Position numbers and translations under genes: made by a program | Notes under the pieces: generated by a model | What the model was told of the DNA's origin: nothing | The model's input: only the letters and a program-made list of their open reading frames with translations | The model's database searches: none | Source of the DNA: a virus | Length of the DNA: 25,651 bases | Direction: 5' to 3' (one strand) | Virus record (IMG/VR): IMGVR_UViG_3300032296_002896 | Span: 1-25,651 of that record | Part shown: positions 4,385 through 11,804 of the stretch, one piece after another | How positions within the stretch are numbered: position 1 is the first letter of the stretch | How the letters are laid out: each line of letters begins with the position of its first letter

Positions 4385-5155
4385 ATGAAATTAACAGCAG
4401 AACAAATCCAACAAAACTGGGTAGATTTTGAAGAAACAATTAAATTATATATCAGTGAACCACGTTGCTCACAGTTATTAGATTTTTACTCTAAATATTC
4501 AGAGCGTATTATGTTAATGCCTGCTGCTCATAAGAAGGAATATCATAATGCTTTCCCAGGTGGCTACATAGATCACGTATTACGAGTAGTAGATTGTGCT
4601 CTTAAGTTAAATAATGTTTGGGTTCAGATGGGAGTGGATTCATCTACTTACACTAAAGAAGAATTAGTATTTGCAGCATTAAATCATGACCTAGGTAAAA
4701 TGGGTGATGAACAACATGAAGCATATATCCCTCAGGATGACCAATGGAGACGAGATAAATTAGGTGAAGACTATAAATTTAACGATCGTTTAGAGTTCAT
4801 GTCAGTACCGGATCGTAGTTTACATTTATTATTTTCTCACGGCATCTCAGTGACTAAAAATGAATGGTTATCTATTAAATTACATGATGGTTTATATGAT
4901 GATGCTAATAAGCCTTATCTAATGTCTTGGTCACCAGAAACTAAACCTCGTACTTCATTAATTTATATCATTCATCAGGCTGACTTAATGGCAGCTCGTA
5001 TTGAGTTTGAACATGAATGGAACCCTAAATTAAAAGGTGAGGTTAAAAAGAAAGTAGATAATTTTAAGGTAGCTGAAAAGAAACCAACAATTAAAACCAA
5101 AGCATTAGGTTCAGTTAAAAGTGAAGGCTTAATGAATTTATTAGATAATTTATGA
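4385..5155 (+). CDS. HD-domain metal-dependent phosphohydrolase
   Basis: From ATG 4385, two bases after the upstream stop, the protein has 256 residues; the longer in-frame start at 4352 lies inside the previous gene. The HD superfamily signature is visible in order: H64 in GGYIDHVLRVVD, H101-D102 in ALNHDLGKMG, histidines at about 147 and 152 (LHLLFSH), and H197/D200 in IIHQADLMAAR. These supply the H...HD...D metal ligands of HD hydrolases that cleave phosphate bonds in nucleotides or nucleic acids. The C-terminal 50 residues are lysine rich. The substrate cannot be read from the sequence; nucleotide or cyclic-nucleotide hydrolysis is plausible for a phage protein. It overlaps the next gene by ATGA. 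Confidence 0.8.
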   Translation: MKLTAEQIQQNWVDFEETIKLYISEPRCSQLLDFYSKYSERIMLMPAAHKKEYHNAFPGGYIDHVLRVVDCALKLNNVWVQMGVDSSTYTKEELVFAALNHDLGKMGDEQHEAYIPQDDQWRRDKLGEDYKFNDRLEFMSVPDRSLHLLFSHGISVTKNEWLSIKLHDGLYDDANKPYLMSWSPETKPRTSLIYIIHQADLMAARIEFEHEWNPKLKGEVKKKVDNFKVAEKKPTIKTKALGSVKSEGLMNLLDNL

Positions 5156-5448
5156 TAACATTAATAGTGATATTAGGTTTGATGGTCGTGATCTTAGGAT
5201 ACACGACCTTTAACCTTCTTAGAAAACTTGAAAAACAAGAAGATGCTATGAATAACCAAGCTACAATTTTAGCATCTTATTTATCATACTTAAATAAACT
5301 ATCAGATATTATTGAGTTTTCAAGTAAAAAATTAAAAGAAGTAGATCGTAAAGGTTCATTTGAATCAGATGATGAAGTGGGTTTTTTCTTTGAAGAAATT
5401 AAACAAATACAAGAAACATTAAATCAATTTAGAGTTAAAAATCTATGA
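5152..5448 (+). CDS. Membrane-anchored coiled-coil protein (98 aa)
   Basis: Residues about 2-22 form a hydrophobic segment (LIVILGLMVVILGYTTFNLL) followed by a basic residue pair, indicating an N-terminal inner-membrane anchor. The remainder is charged and helical with heptad-like leucines (LEKQEDAMNNQA, LNKLSDIIEF, FFEEIKQIQETLNQF), suggesting a cytoplasmic coiled coil. A SFESDDEVGFF acidic turn separates the helices. Its ATG overlaps the HD gene's stop (ATGA), and its own stop overlaps the sigma gene's start in the same way, so the three are translationally coupled. An o-spanin-like or membrane-scaffold role is conceivable, but neither is supported. Confidence 0.65.
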   Translation: MITLIVILGLMVVILGYTTFNLLRKLEKQEDAMNNQATILASYLSYLNKLSDIIEFSSKKLKEVDRKGSFESDDEVGFFFEEIKQIQETLNQFRVKNL

Positions 5449-6167
5449 GTGAATTAACACAAGAGGTAATTAAAAAACCTAAAAGTAAAGGTGTACAATA
5501 TTTTACTCAAGATACTGAGGATGCTATTGTATTATATAATCATACTATAGATCAAACAGAACGAGATATATTATATAGAACTCGTATCCATTACCCGTTT
5601 TTTAAATTAACAGAAAACATTATTCATACTTTTAAATTTTATTATACAGAGGTAGATAACATTGAAGATTTACAACATGAAGTAATCACATTTTTGCTCT
5701 CTAAATTACATTTATTTAACCCAGATAAAGGTGCTAAGGCATATTCTTATTTTGGAACAATTGCTAAACGTTATTTAATTAATAGCAATAATAAGAATTA
5801 TAAGAAACGAGTTGAAAAAGCACCTGTTAGTGAGATAGAATCAAATGAGAATTTTTCATATAGAATAGATGAAGGTTCTGAAAGTGATAAATTAATTAAT
5901 TTTATTGATCAATATGTAGAATATTGCACAGAAAATATTAATGAACTATTTCCTAAGAAAACAGATGCTCAAATTGCAGACGCTATTTTAGAGTTATTCC
6001 GTAAACGTGAAAGTATAGATGTCTTTAATAAGAAAGCACTGTATATATACATCCGTGAAATCATTGACGCTAAAACCCCTAAAATCACTAAGATAGCCGA
6101 TAGATTATATGATATATTCAAACAACATTATTTCTATTATCTAGAAAATGGACATACAGATTTCTAA
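5445..6167 (+). CDS. 55: gp55-like late-transcription sigma factor
   Basis: The 240-residue protein contains a short sigma-70 region 2: residues about 69-120 run from VDNIEDLQHEVITFL through LFNPDKGAKAYSYFGTIAKRYLIN. The DLQ-x-V helix followed by F-x-P-x-K-G-x-K-A-Y-S-Y-F is typical of phage T4 gp55-type sigma factors, which bind the host core polymerase and recognise the short late -10 box. No full region 4 (helix-turn-helix) is evident, as in gp55; the C-terminal part (about 150-240) is helical. It is the last gene of the operon from 4201 and is followed by the first putative structural gene with a TATTTATAA motif. That order is consistent with it switching on late genes. Confidence 0.8.
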   Translation: MSELTQEVIKKPKSKGVQYFTQDTEDAIVLYNHTIDQTERDILYRTRIHYPFFKLTENIIHTFKFYYTEVDNIEDLQHEVITFLLSKLHLFNPDKGAKAYSYFGTIAKRYLINSNNKNYKKRVEKAPVSEIESNENFSYRIDEGSESDKLINFIDQYVEYCTENINELFPKKTDAQIADAILELFRKRESIDVFNKKALYIYIREIIDAKTPKITKIADRLYDIFKQHYFYYLENGHTDF

Positions 6168-6174
6168 TGTCCAT
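6148..6174 (+). terminator. 8-bp inverted repeat across the sigma gene's stop
   Basis: ATGGACAT (6148-6155) and ATGTCCAT (6167-6174) form a perfect 8-bp stem with an 11-nt loop that contains the TAA stop. ATTTAT rather than a T run follows, so termination would be weak. It may be an attenuator or RNA-stability hairpin, and its distal arm abuts the TATTTATAA motif. Confidence 0.4.
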
Positions 6175-6182
6175 ATTTATAA
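6174..6182 (+). promoter_or_regulatory. TATTTATWA motif (late-promoter candidate)
   Basis: TATTTATAA lies 12 bp upstream of the ATG at 6195, at the junction between the sigma-factor operon and the structural module. This spacing is compatible with a T4-type late promoter with a short leader. Confidence 0.5.
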
Positions 6183-6194
6183 AAAATAAATATT

Positions 6195-6533
6195 ATGGAA
6201 GGTTTAGATAATGTAATATTTGGTGGTAAAAAATTCTCTGATATATTAGAAGAAATATATAATAACCAAAAGAAAAAAGATAAACAAATATCTGCTTTGA
6301 TAGCAGAGTTAAAACCTCTTGTTCATGAAATAGGTGATGCTACTTTAATTGTTCCTTTAATTAAAGAATACTTAGAGATAAGTGTTAAAAATGATGAACA
6401 ATTAATTAAAATGGCTACTATTATCCAACGTGTAGTCAATAATTCAACTACTAATGCTGATGGTGGATTTGGTATCTCTGAAGAAGAAAAAGCACAATTA
6501 TTAGCAGAGTTAGATAAATTTAAAGGAGAATAA
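6195..6533 (+). CDS. Hypothetical protein, first gene of the structural module
   Basis: This 112-residue protein starts with a short hydrophobic-glycine segment (LDNVIFGGKKFSDILEEIY), followed by a long charged helix (NNQKKKDKQISALIAELKPLV) and further helices, and ends in an acidic EEEKAQLLAELDKF tail. It looks like a helical assembly factor or small virion component, without a recognised domain. It sits two bases upstream of the spike-like gene and shares its transcript; the last codons contain AAAGGAGA, a rare Shine-Dalgarno sequence for that next gene. The function is inferred only from position. Confidence 0.6.
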   Translation: MEGLDNVIFGGKKFSDILEEIYNNQKKKDKQISALIAELKPLVHEIGDATLIVPLIKEYLEISVKNDEQLIKMATIIQRVVNNSTTNADGGFGISEEEKAQLLAELDKFKGE

Positions 6534-6535
6534 TA

Positions 6536-7834
6536 ATGCCTATATTAAGTAATAATGGAGCTACAGGTATTCAACAAACCCAAGGTATTGGGGCAACTAT
6601 AGGCTCTATATATGATAATAATGTAAATAGTTTTATAATACCTGTTAGAGTATTAGATATTATTTTAGATAATACTCATCCTAAATTTGAAGAATTTGGA
6701 GAATGGAACAGTATAGGAGCAATATTTTATGAACCAGTAAATACACCTGTTAATATACCCCCAATTCCATCACCACGTCCAGCATATCCTTTACTTTCAA
6801 ATATAAAACAATATCCATTAATAAATGAGATAACATATTTAATGGTTTTACCAAGTAATGAAGCTACTACTAAACCTAACGCAGTAACAAATTATTACTT
6901 ACCTCCAACCAATCTTTGGAATAGTCAATTTCATAATGCTCTTCCTAGAGAATTTATTAATCCAAATAATACTAAAGATGATTATATATTTACTGAAGCT
7001 GGATCATATAGACAAATAACAGATTCAAGTACAGATATATATTTAGGAAAAACATTTAATGAAGCAAATGGGGCAAATAATTATCCATTACTTCCATATG
7101 AAGGAGATGTTATATATGAGGGTAGGTGGGGTAATTCAATTAGACTTGGATCCACAGTTAAAAACACAGCTAACCCTAATAGATGGTCAGACCCAAATGT
7201 TGGAGAAAATGGTGATCCAATTCTTATTATAAGAAATGGACAAGGTGAAACTGTTAAAGAACCATGGATACCTAAAGTTGAAAATATAAATAATGATCCA
7301 TCATCAATATATTTAACATCAACTCAAAAATTATCATTCTTTACTAAAAGTAATATAGTAGACTCATTTGAAAAGTCTCCTACCTCAGTACCAACTACAT
7401 CACAACAATACTCAGGTAACCAAATAGTTTTAAACTCAGGTAGATTAGTATTTAATGCTAAAAGTGATTCAATAATTTTAAGTTCAGAAAAATCTATTCA
7501 TCTATCATCTAATGATATGATTGGATTAGATGGAAATAAACAAATATCTATTTCTGCCCCTCAAGTATATCTAGGTTCAGCTATAGGAGTTGAAGGTGCT
7601 CAGATACAACCTCTAGTTTTAGGAGATAATTTAAATATAGTATTACAAAGTATAGCTACTTATTTAGATTCTTTAGGGGAAGCTTTCCAATTAGCTACAG
7701 CTAAGATAGGAGATGAAACAGCACCTATTATAGCTTTAAATAGTATAGCTCAAACAACTAAAACATTAAGTAAAGATCTTAATAATATTATCAAAGGAAA
7801 AAATTTATTATCAAAACAAGTTAAAACAGTATAA
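6536..7834 (+). CDS. Baseplate spike/hub-like protein (gp5/VgrG-type elements)
   Basis: The 432-residue protein has an N-terminal domain of about 180 residues with many prolines, then DVIYEGRWGNSIRLGST (about residues 188-204), a strand-rich OB-fold-like segment found in T4-type baseplate proteins. From about 293 to 347, alternating polar/hydrophobic strands (QIVLNSGRLVFNAKSDSIIL, then IHLSSNDMIGLDG) resemble the beta-helical needle of gp5 and VgrG spikes. A helical tail follows. No lysozyme domain is visible, unlike T4 gp5. It likely forms part of the central hub or spike that pierces the envelope. Preceded by AAAGGAGA, its start is unusually well supported. The exact T4 counterpart is uncertain. 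Confidence 0.6.
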   Translation: MPILSNNGATGIQQTQGIGATIGSIYDNNVNSFIIPVRVLDIILDNTHPKFEEFGEWNSIGAIFYEPVNTPVNIPPIPSPRPAYPLLSNIKQYPLINEITYLMVLPSNEATTKPNAVTNYYLPPTNLWNSQFHNALPREFINPNNTKDDYIFTEAGSYRQITDSSTDIYLGKTFNEANGANNYPLLPYEGDVIYEGRWGNSIRLGSTVKNTANPNRWSDPNVGENGDPILIIRNGQGETVKEPWIPKVENINNDPSSIYLTSTQKLSFFTKSNIVDSFEKSPTSVPTTSQQYSGNQIVLNSGRLVFNAKSDSIILSSEKSIHLSSNDMIGLDGNKQISISAPQVYLGSAIGVEGAQIQPLVLGDNLNIVLQSIATYLDSLGEAFQLATAKIGDETAPIIALNSIAQTTKTLSKDLNNIIKGKNLLSKQVKTV

Positions 7835-7836
7835 TT

Positions 7837-9495
7837 ATGGCTAATAAATTTACAGGTATAGTTAGAAACCAAACAGGAGAATTAGTCGTTAGTGCTAAAG
7901 TTATTTTAAATGAAAATGATAAATTTATAACATCAGGATCAACTGATAATAATGGAAAATTTGAATTAAATACCCCTGAATTAGATCCAAAAAAGTGTAA
8001 ATTGATAATCACTAAAGAAGGAAAAGAATTAAGATCCATAGATAATCCTCGTCCGACTGGAGAAATAACAACAGGAAACTTACAAATTACAGCTCAAGAA
8101 GGTGGTTTTTTAGAATTAAAAAGTCAATATCGTGGTGGAGAGTATTATTTCTCATCATTAGGTTTAGGTTCATCTACTGACCCGGATTTAGTAAAAGATA
8201 ATTTTGATTTAAATTTAAAAGAACTAGGTGGTCTTATAAAAATAAGCATAGATAAAACTATCCCAATAGAAATAATAATTACTGGATCAGAATCTAAAAT
8301 ACCTAATTTTGATCAAGAACAATTTTTAAATGATGGAAAAACAACAAATCCAAATAATGGTGAACAATTACCTGAAAAAGAATTAGCTATAAGAAGAGTA
8401 CAATATTTAAATGAACATATAACATCATCTATTTTTAAAGATCAAAATATTAGAAATAAATATAATAAAACTAAACAAGAATCTTTTATAATTAGTGGAC
8501 CAGACTATCCACCATCTTCAGGCAAACCTGATTATACTCAATATCAATATGTGAGTATAAAAGCCCTACCAAGTAAACCAACATGTACTCAAGTAAGTGT
8601 AGCACAAAAAGCAGGAGAAAACAAAATAATTCCATATGTAGCCCCTGGGTCAAAATATTGTAAATTTGCAGCTAATTATATACCTGATAGGTTTGGATTT
8701 AATGGTTATTACTCACCATACTATTATATAGATCCATCCTCACAAAGAACTTATAAAAATAAAATCAATGATTATATTCCAAAAGATGATAAAGGAGTAG
8801 AAATCCCAGGTGAAAGACTTCCAGTAATTCCATCAGTAGATAATTCAAGATTTTTTCCTTTAGATGTATGGGGATTTTTTATTTTCTTATTTTTATATAT
8901 TAAAAATAATAATAGTACAAAATTTTTAGATGAAACAAGACCTGGATTAAAATTAGATTATAAGCTTTTAACTCCAAAAGAGAAGGATGAGATTTTAAAT
9001 AAATTAAGAGAGACTTTAATTAGGTATAATGAGATTGATTTGAATAGATTTACTTATTCTTCTTATAAAAAATATGTTGAGAAAGTGACTGTGTTGTATA
9101 ACTCAACAATAAATAACTCTATAATAGAATTAATTGAAAAATACCCAAATGCTTTTCCTCCATTTAAATCATTTGATAAAGATAAGAACCCAATTAATGT
9201 TCCTATTACTCCAACAACAGGGATAGGAGGTATTAATAATAGTATCTCTCAATTAGTAAATAACATGGACAAAGTAGCTATTATTACAGTAAAAGCTGAA
9301 AATCCCACATTTGATATTACTTTACCAGAATATAATTTAAGAACAGATCCTGAACAACAAAGACTTAATCCTAATATAGCTAATGGGATTAGTAGTGTTC
9401 CGTTATTAGATAAATCTATTTGGAGTTATTGTATATGTGATGATGTAACAAAGATGACTGATTTAAATGGCAATTTATTATCAAAATTTGATTAA
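7837..9495 (+). CDS. Multidomain baseplate protein: CarboxypepD_reg-like plus OmpA-like domains
   Basis: The protein has 552 residues. Residues about 4-68 (FTGIVRNQTGELVVSAKVIL ... STDNNGKFEL) form a carboxypeptidase-regulatory-like beta-sandwich, common at the N-terminus of Bacteroidota surface proteins. Residues about 132-245 resemble an OmpA/MotB C-terminal peptidoglycan-binding domain: a strand (IPIEIIITGSES), the helix LAIRRVQYLNEHI, and a final strand (YQYVSIKAL). Residues about 385-440 include a FTYSSYKKYVEKVTVLYNS helix pair similar to FIVAR repeats. One aromatic segment near 345 (DVWGFFIFLFLYI) could be a buried strand. It is two bases downstream of the spike gene, so a role in contacting the cell wall is likely. 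Both domain calls rest on pattern reading. Confidence 0.55.
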   Translation: MANKFTGIVRNQTGELVVSAKVILNENDKFITSGSTDNNGKFELNTPELDPKKCKLIITKEGKELRSIDNPRPTGEITTGNLQITAQEGGFLELKSQYRGGEYYFSSLGLGSSTDPDLVKDNFDLNLKELGGLIKISIDKTIPIEIIITGSESKIPNFDQEQFLNDGKTTNPNNGEQLPEKELAIRRVQYLNEHITSSIFKDQNIRNKYNKTKQESFIISGPDYPPSSGKPDYTQYQYVSIKALPSKPTCTQVSVAQKAGENKIIPYVAPGSKYCKFAANYIPDRFGFNGYYSPYYYIDPSSQRTYKNKINDYIPKDDKGVEIPGERLPVIPSVDNSRFFPLDVWGFFIFLFLYIKNNNSTKFLDETRPGLKLDYKLLTPKEKDEILNKLRETLIRYNEIDLNRFTYSSYKKYVEKVTVLYNSTINNSIIELIEKYPNAFPPFKSFDKDKNPINVPITPTTGIGGINNSISQLVNNMDKVAIITVKAENPTFDITLPEYNLRTDPEQQRLNPNIANGISSVPLLDKSIWSYCICDDVTKMTDLNGNLLSKFD

Positions 9496-9861
9496 TTATT
9501 TTTTAACCATTCTTGCTTTAAAATATTCGTCTGCTTCCTTTGGACCCATTTTTAATTCTTTAATTTGTCTTTCTCCACTTTCATTGACCTCAAAATATGT
9601 GTATATAATATAATCAAATGTGTAATTAAAATTATCAATACCAACCCATTGAATCCCACTATTATAAGCATCCATTCCCCAAGAATATACCGCGACTGCT
9701 TCTACAAAGAACTCATAATATTCAATTCCGTGATCAGACGCTTCAATAACTGCATTTTGAAATCTATAAATTTCCTTTTTAGTAGTATCAGCATTTTGTG
9801 TAAATCCACTAATTGTATTTACCAATAATCCCAAAATCAAAATTGTCTTTTTCATATTCAT
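9496..9861 (-). CDS. Exported hypothetical protein on the opposite strand (moron-like)
   Basis: The only convincing minus-strand gene has 121 residues. It starts at 9861 (or ATG 9855). A classic signal peptide is present: MNMKK, hydrophobic core TILILGLLVNTI, and SGFTQ-NAD at the cleavage region, the form common in Bacteroidota. The mature part is acidic and aromatic (EYYEFFVEAVAVYSWGMDAY, IQWVGIDNFNYTFDYIIYTYF), without cysteines. It is inserted between two baseplate genes and meets the upstream gene tail to tail with no spacer. Its promoter is of the host type, not the late motif, so it may be expressed early, or independently like prophage morons. A periplasmic role, for example altering the host envelope, is inferred only from the signal peptide. 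Confidence 0.75.
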   Translation of the reverse strand: MNMKKTILILGLLVNTISGFTQNADTTKKEIYRFQNAVIEASDHGIEYYEFFVEAVAVYSWGMDAYNSGIQWVGIDNFNYTFDYIIYTYFEVNESGERQIKELKMGPKEADEYFKARMVKK

Positions 9862-9874
9862 TATTATTTATATC

Positions 9875-9905
9875 TAAATATAACATATCTTTTTCCAGAA
9901 GCCAA
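9875..9905 (-). promoter_or_regulatory. Bacteroidota-type promoter on the minus strand
   Basis: Read on the minus strand: TTGGCT at 9905-9900, 16-bp spacer, TTATATTTA at 9883-9875, then 13 bp to the ATG at 9861. Boxes and spacing are identical to the three plus-strand sites, although this copy lies inside the structural module. It gives the exported protein its own transcription. Confidence 0.75.
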
Positions 9906-9927
9906 ACAGAGCTCCATGGATTTTACA

Positions 9928-9936
9928 TATTTATTA
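9928..9936 (+). promoter_or_regulatory. TATTTATWA motif (late-promoter candidate)
   Basis: TATTTATTA lies 14 bp upstream of the ATG at 9951, in the divergent gap shared with the minus-strand promoter. It restarts plus-strand transcription after the inserted minus-strand gene. Confidence 0.5.
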
Positions 9937-9950
9937 ACAAATAACTGAAC

Positions 9951-10991
9951 ATGGCTGAAGGTACCATAAATCTAGAAGATCCTATATTAGATCCACAACC
10001 AGGAGTTGTAGATAATTCACAATTTAACATACCTAGGATCACATTAGTAGATACCCCAGATGTAGTAGCTTTAACCACATTACAAGTTAATAATGATTTA
10101 ACACAAAAACAAAACGAACAGTTAAAAGCTACTATTGAACCTGAACTATCAATTCAGACTAAATTAACTAATACAATAAATGTTAAAAAGGAAGATATTA
10201 AAAGAACATTAATACCTTTTGTTTTAACATTATTAGCAGCCTTTGGAACCTCAGCTGTTCAAGCAATAGCTAGTAAAAACCCAATTACTCCTGATCAATT
10301 AAAACAATTAATTAATTGTCCTACAGCATCTAAAATAAGTGATATAATTAAAAAAAGAAATTCAATAGTTAAACAGTTAAATAATATATATAAGATTATT
10401 AATATCTTAACTAAGACTCTAGGTATAACTAATACTGTAATATCCGCCCTAAATGTAGGAATTCAATTAGCTAAAGCGATACCATATCCAGCTACAGGTA
10501 TTCCTCCATTAGGATTACCCCCAGTAACTGTAGGTTTACAAAATACCGCTTCAGATGCCTTAACTAAACTTCAAAATCTTTTAAGATCAGCTGGTATAAC
10601 TGTAAGTGTATTAACTTTAACTGTAGGTACTTTTGGAGTATTTTTGGGAAAAATGATTGAGTTATTAAATTCATTAGATATAATGTTACAACAGTGTGCT
10701 GAAGATCAAAATATGGATTTTGAAGCTATAAATAATGAAATTAATGCTTTAGCGAATTCAACAGTAACTCAAACTCAAACACCAGAAGGAAATATTTATA
10801 AAGGATTTAAATTAGAAGTAGTTATAGATGAAAATAATACAAGTAAATACATTCAACGTTACGCACAAGCTCTAACTAAACAAGATGTTCCTGTTTTAAA
10901 AACAGAACCTTCATTTGCATCTGATCCAAGTATTTTAATTTCCCGATTAAAATTTATAATAGATTCAAATCCTAATTTAACAGCTGAATAA
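9951..10991 (+). CDS. Virion structural protein, baseplate region (346 aa)
   Basis: Residues 1-80 are polar and extended. A hydrophobic helix follows at about 88-106 (LIPFVLTLLAAFGTSAVQAI), then a CPTASK turn, long helices with heptad spacing (IIKKRNSIVKQLNNIYKIINILTKT), a proline-glycine loop (ATGIPPLGLPPVTVG) and another hydrophobic helix near 217-240. The C-terminal 65 residues (KGFKLEVVIDENNTSKYIQRYA) are typical of the ends of T4-like baseplate-region proteins. The mix of coils and hydrophobic helices could suit a tape-measure-like, hub or plug component, but the length is short for a tape measure. The assignment to the virion rests on location and the upstream late motif. Confidence 0.55.
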   Translation: MAEGTINLEDPILDPQPGVVDNSQFNIPRITLVDTPDVVALTTLQVNNDLTQKQNEQLKATIEPELSIQTKLTNTINVKKEDIKRTLIPFVLTLLAAFGTSAVQAIASKNPITPDQLKQLINCPTASKISDIIKKRNSIVKQLNNIYKIINILTKTLGITNTVISALNVGIQLAKAIPYPATGIPPLGLPPVTVGLQNTASDALTKLQNLLRSAGITVSVLTLTVGTFGVFLGKMIELLNSLDIMLQQCAEDQNMDFEAINNEINALANSTVTQTQTPEGNIYKGFKLEVVIDENNTSKYIQRYAQALTKQDVPVLKTEPSFASDPSILISRLKFIIDSNPNLTAE

Positions 10992-10996
10992 TCAAA

Positions 10997-11005
10997 TATT
11001 TATAA
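10997..11005 (+). promoter_or_regulatory. TATTTATWA motif (late-promoter candidate)
   Basis: TATTTATAA occupies most of the 18-bp gap between the stop at 10991 and the ATG at 11010, four bases from the start codon. An identical motif also occurs inside the previous gene (about 10794), so chance occurrence in AT-rich DNA cannot be excluded. Confidence 0.35.
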
Positions 11006-11009
11006 TTAT

Positions 11010-11363
11010 ATGAAAATTGACATTTTAAAAAAATTAATTAAAGAAACAGTACGTGAAGCAATCCAAGAAGAATTAAAAGACATTCTACTTGAAGCAGTTA
11101 AGTCACCTAAAACAGTAGTACAGGAAACTTACACACCAACTCCTACTTATCAACCACCAGTTACTTCAACTGTGAATCATGATGTTAGACGTAACTTAAG
11201 AAACATGATTGGAGGTGAATTTGACACAATGATTACTGCTAATTCATCACATGCTCAACCTGCTTACACTCCACCACCAGTTAATACAGCTAGTGAAGGC
11301 TCAAGTTTACCAGGTGGTGAAGTAAGTTTAGATCAAATAATGGGTATAATGAGTGGTAAATAA
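11010..11363 (+). CDS. Small hypothetical protein upstream of gp25 (117 aa)
   Basis: An N-terminal amphipathic, highly charged helix (residues 1-30, IKETVREAIQEELKDILLEA) is followed by a proline/threonine-rich linker (TYTPTPTYQPPVTST), a short conserved-looking segment (VRRNLRNMIGGEFDTMI), a second proline linker and a C-terminal helix with LDQIMGIMSGK. The pattern of short motifs joined by flexible linkers suggests an adaptor or chaperone in baseplate assembly. Its stop TAA overlaps the ATG of the gp25 gene by one base, so the two are coupled. No family is recognised. Confidence 0.6.
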   Translation: MKIDILKKLIKETVREAIQEELKDILLEAVKSPKTVVQETYTPTPTYQPPVTSTVNHDVRRNLRNMIGGEFDTMITANSSHAQPAYTPPPVNTASEGSSLPGGEVSLDQIMGIMSGK

Positions 11364-11803
11364 TGGCTTATAGAATAGTAAATAATGATCCATTAGATCT
11401 GGATTATAAATTAGCAATTGGGGTTAAAATTCCATTTGTTGGAGCAGGTAGCACTCCTGGCTCTGATGCTGTATTTAATTCTACTTTTACTACCACAGAA
11501 CAGATTCGTTCTGATCTAATTAATTGGACATTAACTAATAAAGGAGAAAGAATTCTTAATCCAAATTATGGTAGTGATTTAAGAAGATACTTATTTTCAA
11601 ATATAACTCAAGAATCTAGTGATATTAATGTTGGGTTAGTAGATCTACAAAAATCATTAACATCAGGAATACAACTTAATTTTCCTAATGTTAGTGTTAA
11701 AGATATTACCATCACCCCAGACTATGATTTAAATACAGTAAATATAAAAATAACATATTCATTTATGAATAGTCCTACCTCAACTATCAATATAACCCTT
11801 TAA
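11363..11803 (+). CDS. 25: gp25-like baseplate wedge subunit
   Basis: The 146-residue protein belongs to the GPW/gp25 family, which in contractile tails forms the wedge core linking the baseplate to the sheath. The diagnostic segment is residues about 45-80: TEQIRSDLINWTLTNKGERI followed by LNPNYGSDLRRYLFSN, matching the family's E/R-x-x-x-P-x-Y-G-S/T-x-L-x-x-x-L/F core. The C-terminal strands (VSVKDITITPDYDLNTVNIK) complete the fold. The length is close to T4 gp25 (132). It is directly followed by the gp6-like gene; the 25-6 pairing is conserved in many T4-like phages and related contractile systems. Confidence 0.9.
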   Translation: MAYRIVNNDPLDLDYKLAIGVKIPFVGAGSTPGSDAVFNSTFTTTEQIRSDLINWTLTNKGERILNPNYGSDLRRYLFSNITQESSDINVGLVDLQKSLTSGIQLNFPNVSVKDITITPDYDLNTVNIKITYSFMNSPTSTINITL

Positions 11804-11804
11804 T

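Noticed and set aside
7821-8039. Minus-strand ORF of 72 codons
   Set aside because: Lies wholly within and opposite the strong baseplate gene 7837-9495, with low-complexity hydrophobic translation; a shadow frame.
9565-9828. Plus-strand ORF of 87 codons opposite the exported-protein gene
   Set aside because: The minus-strand frame has a signal peptide and a matching promoter; the plus-strand frame has neither.
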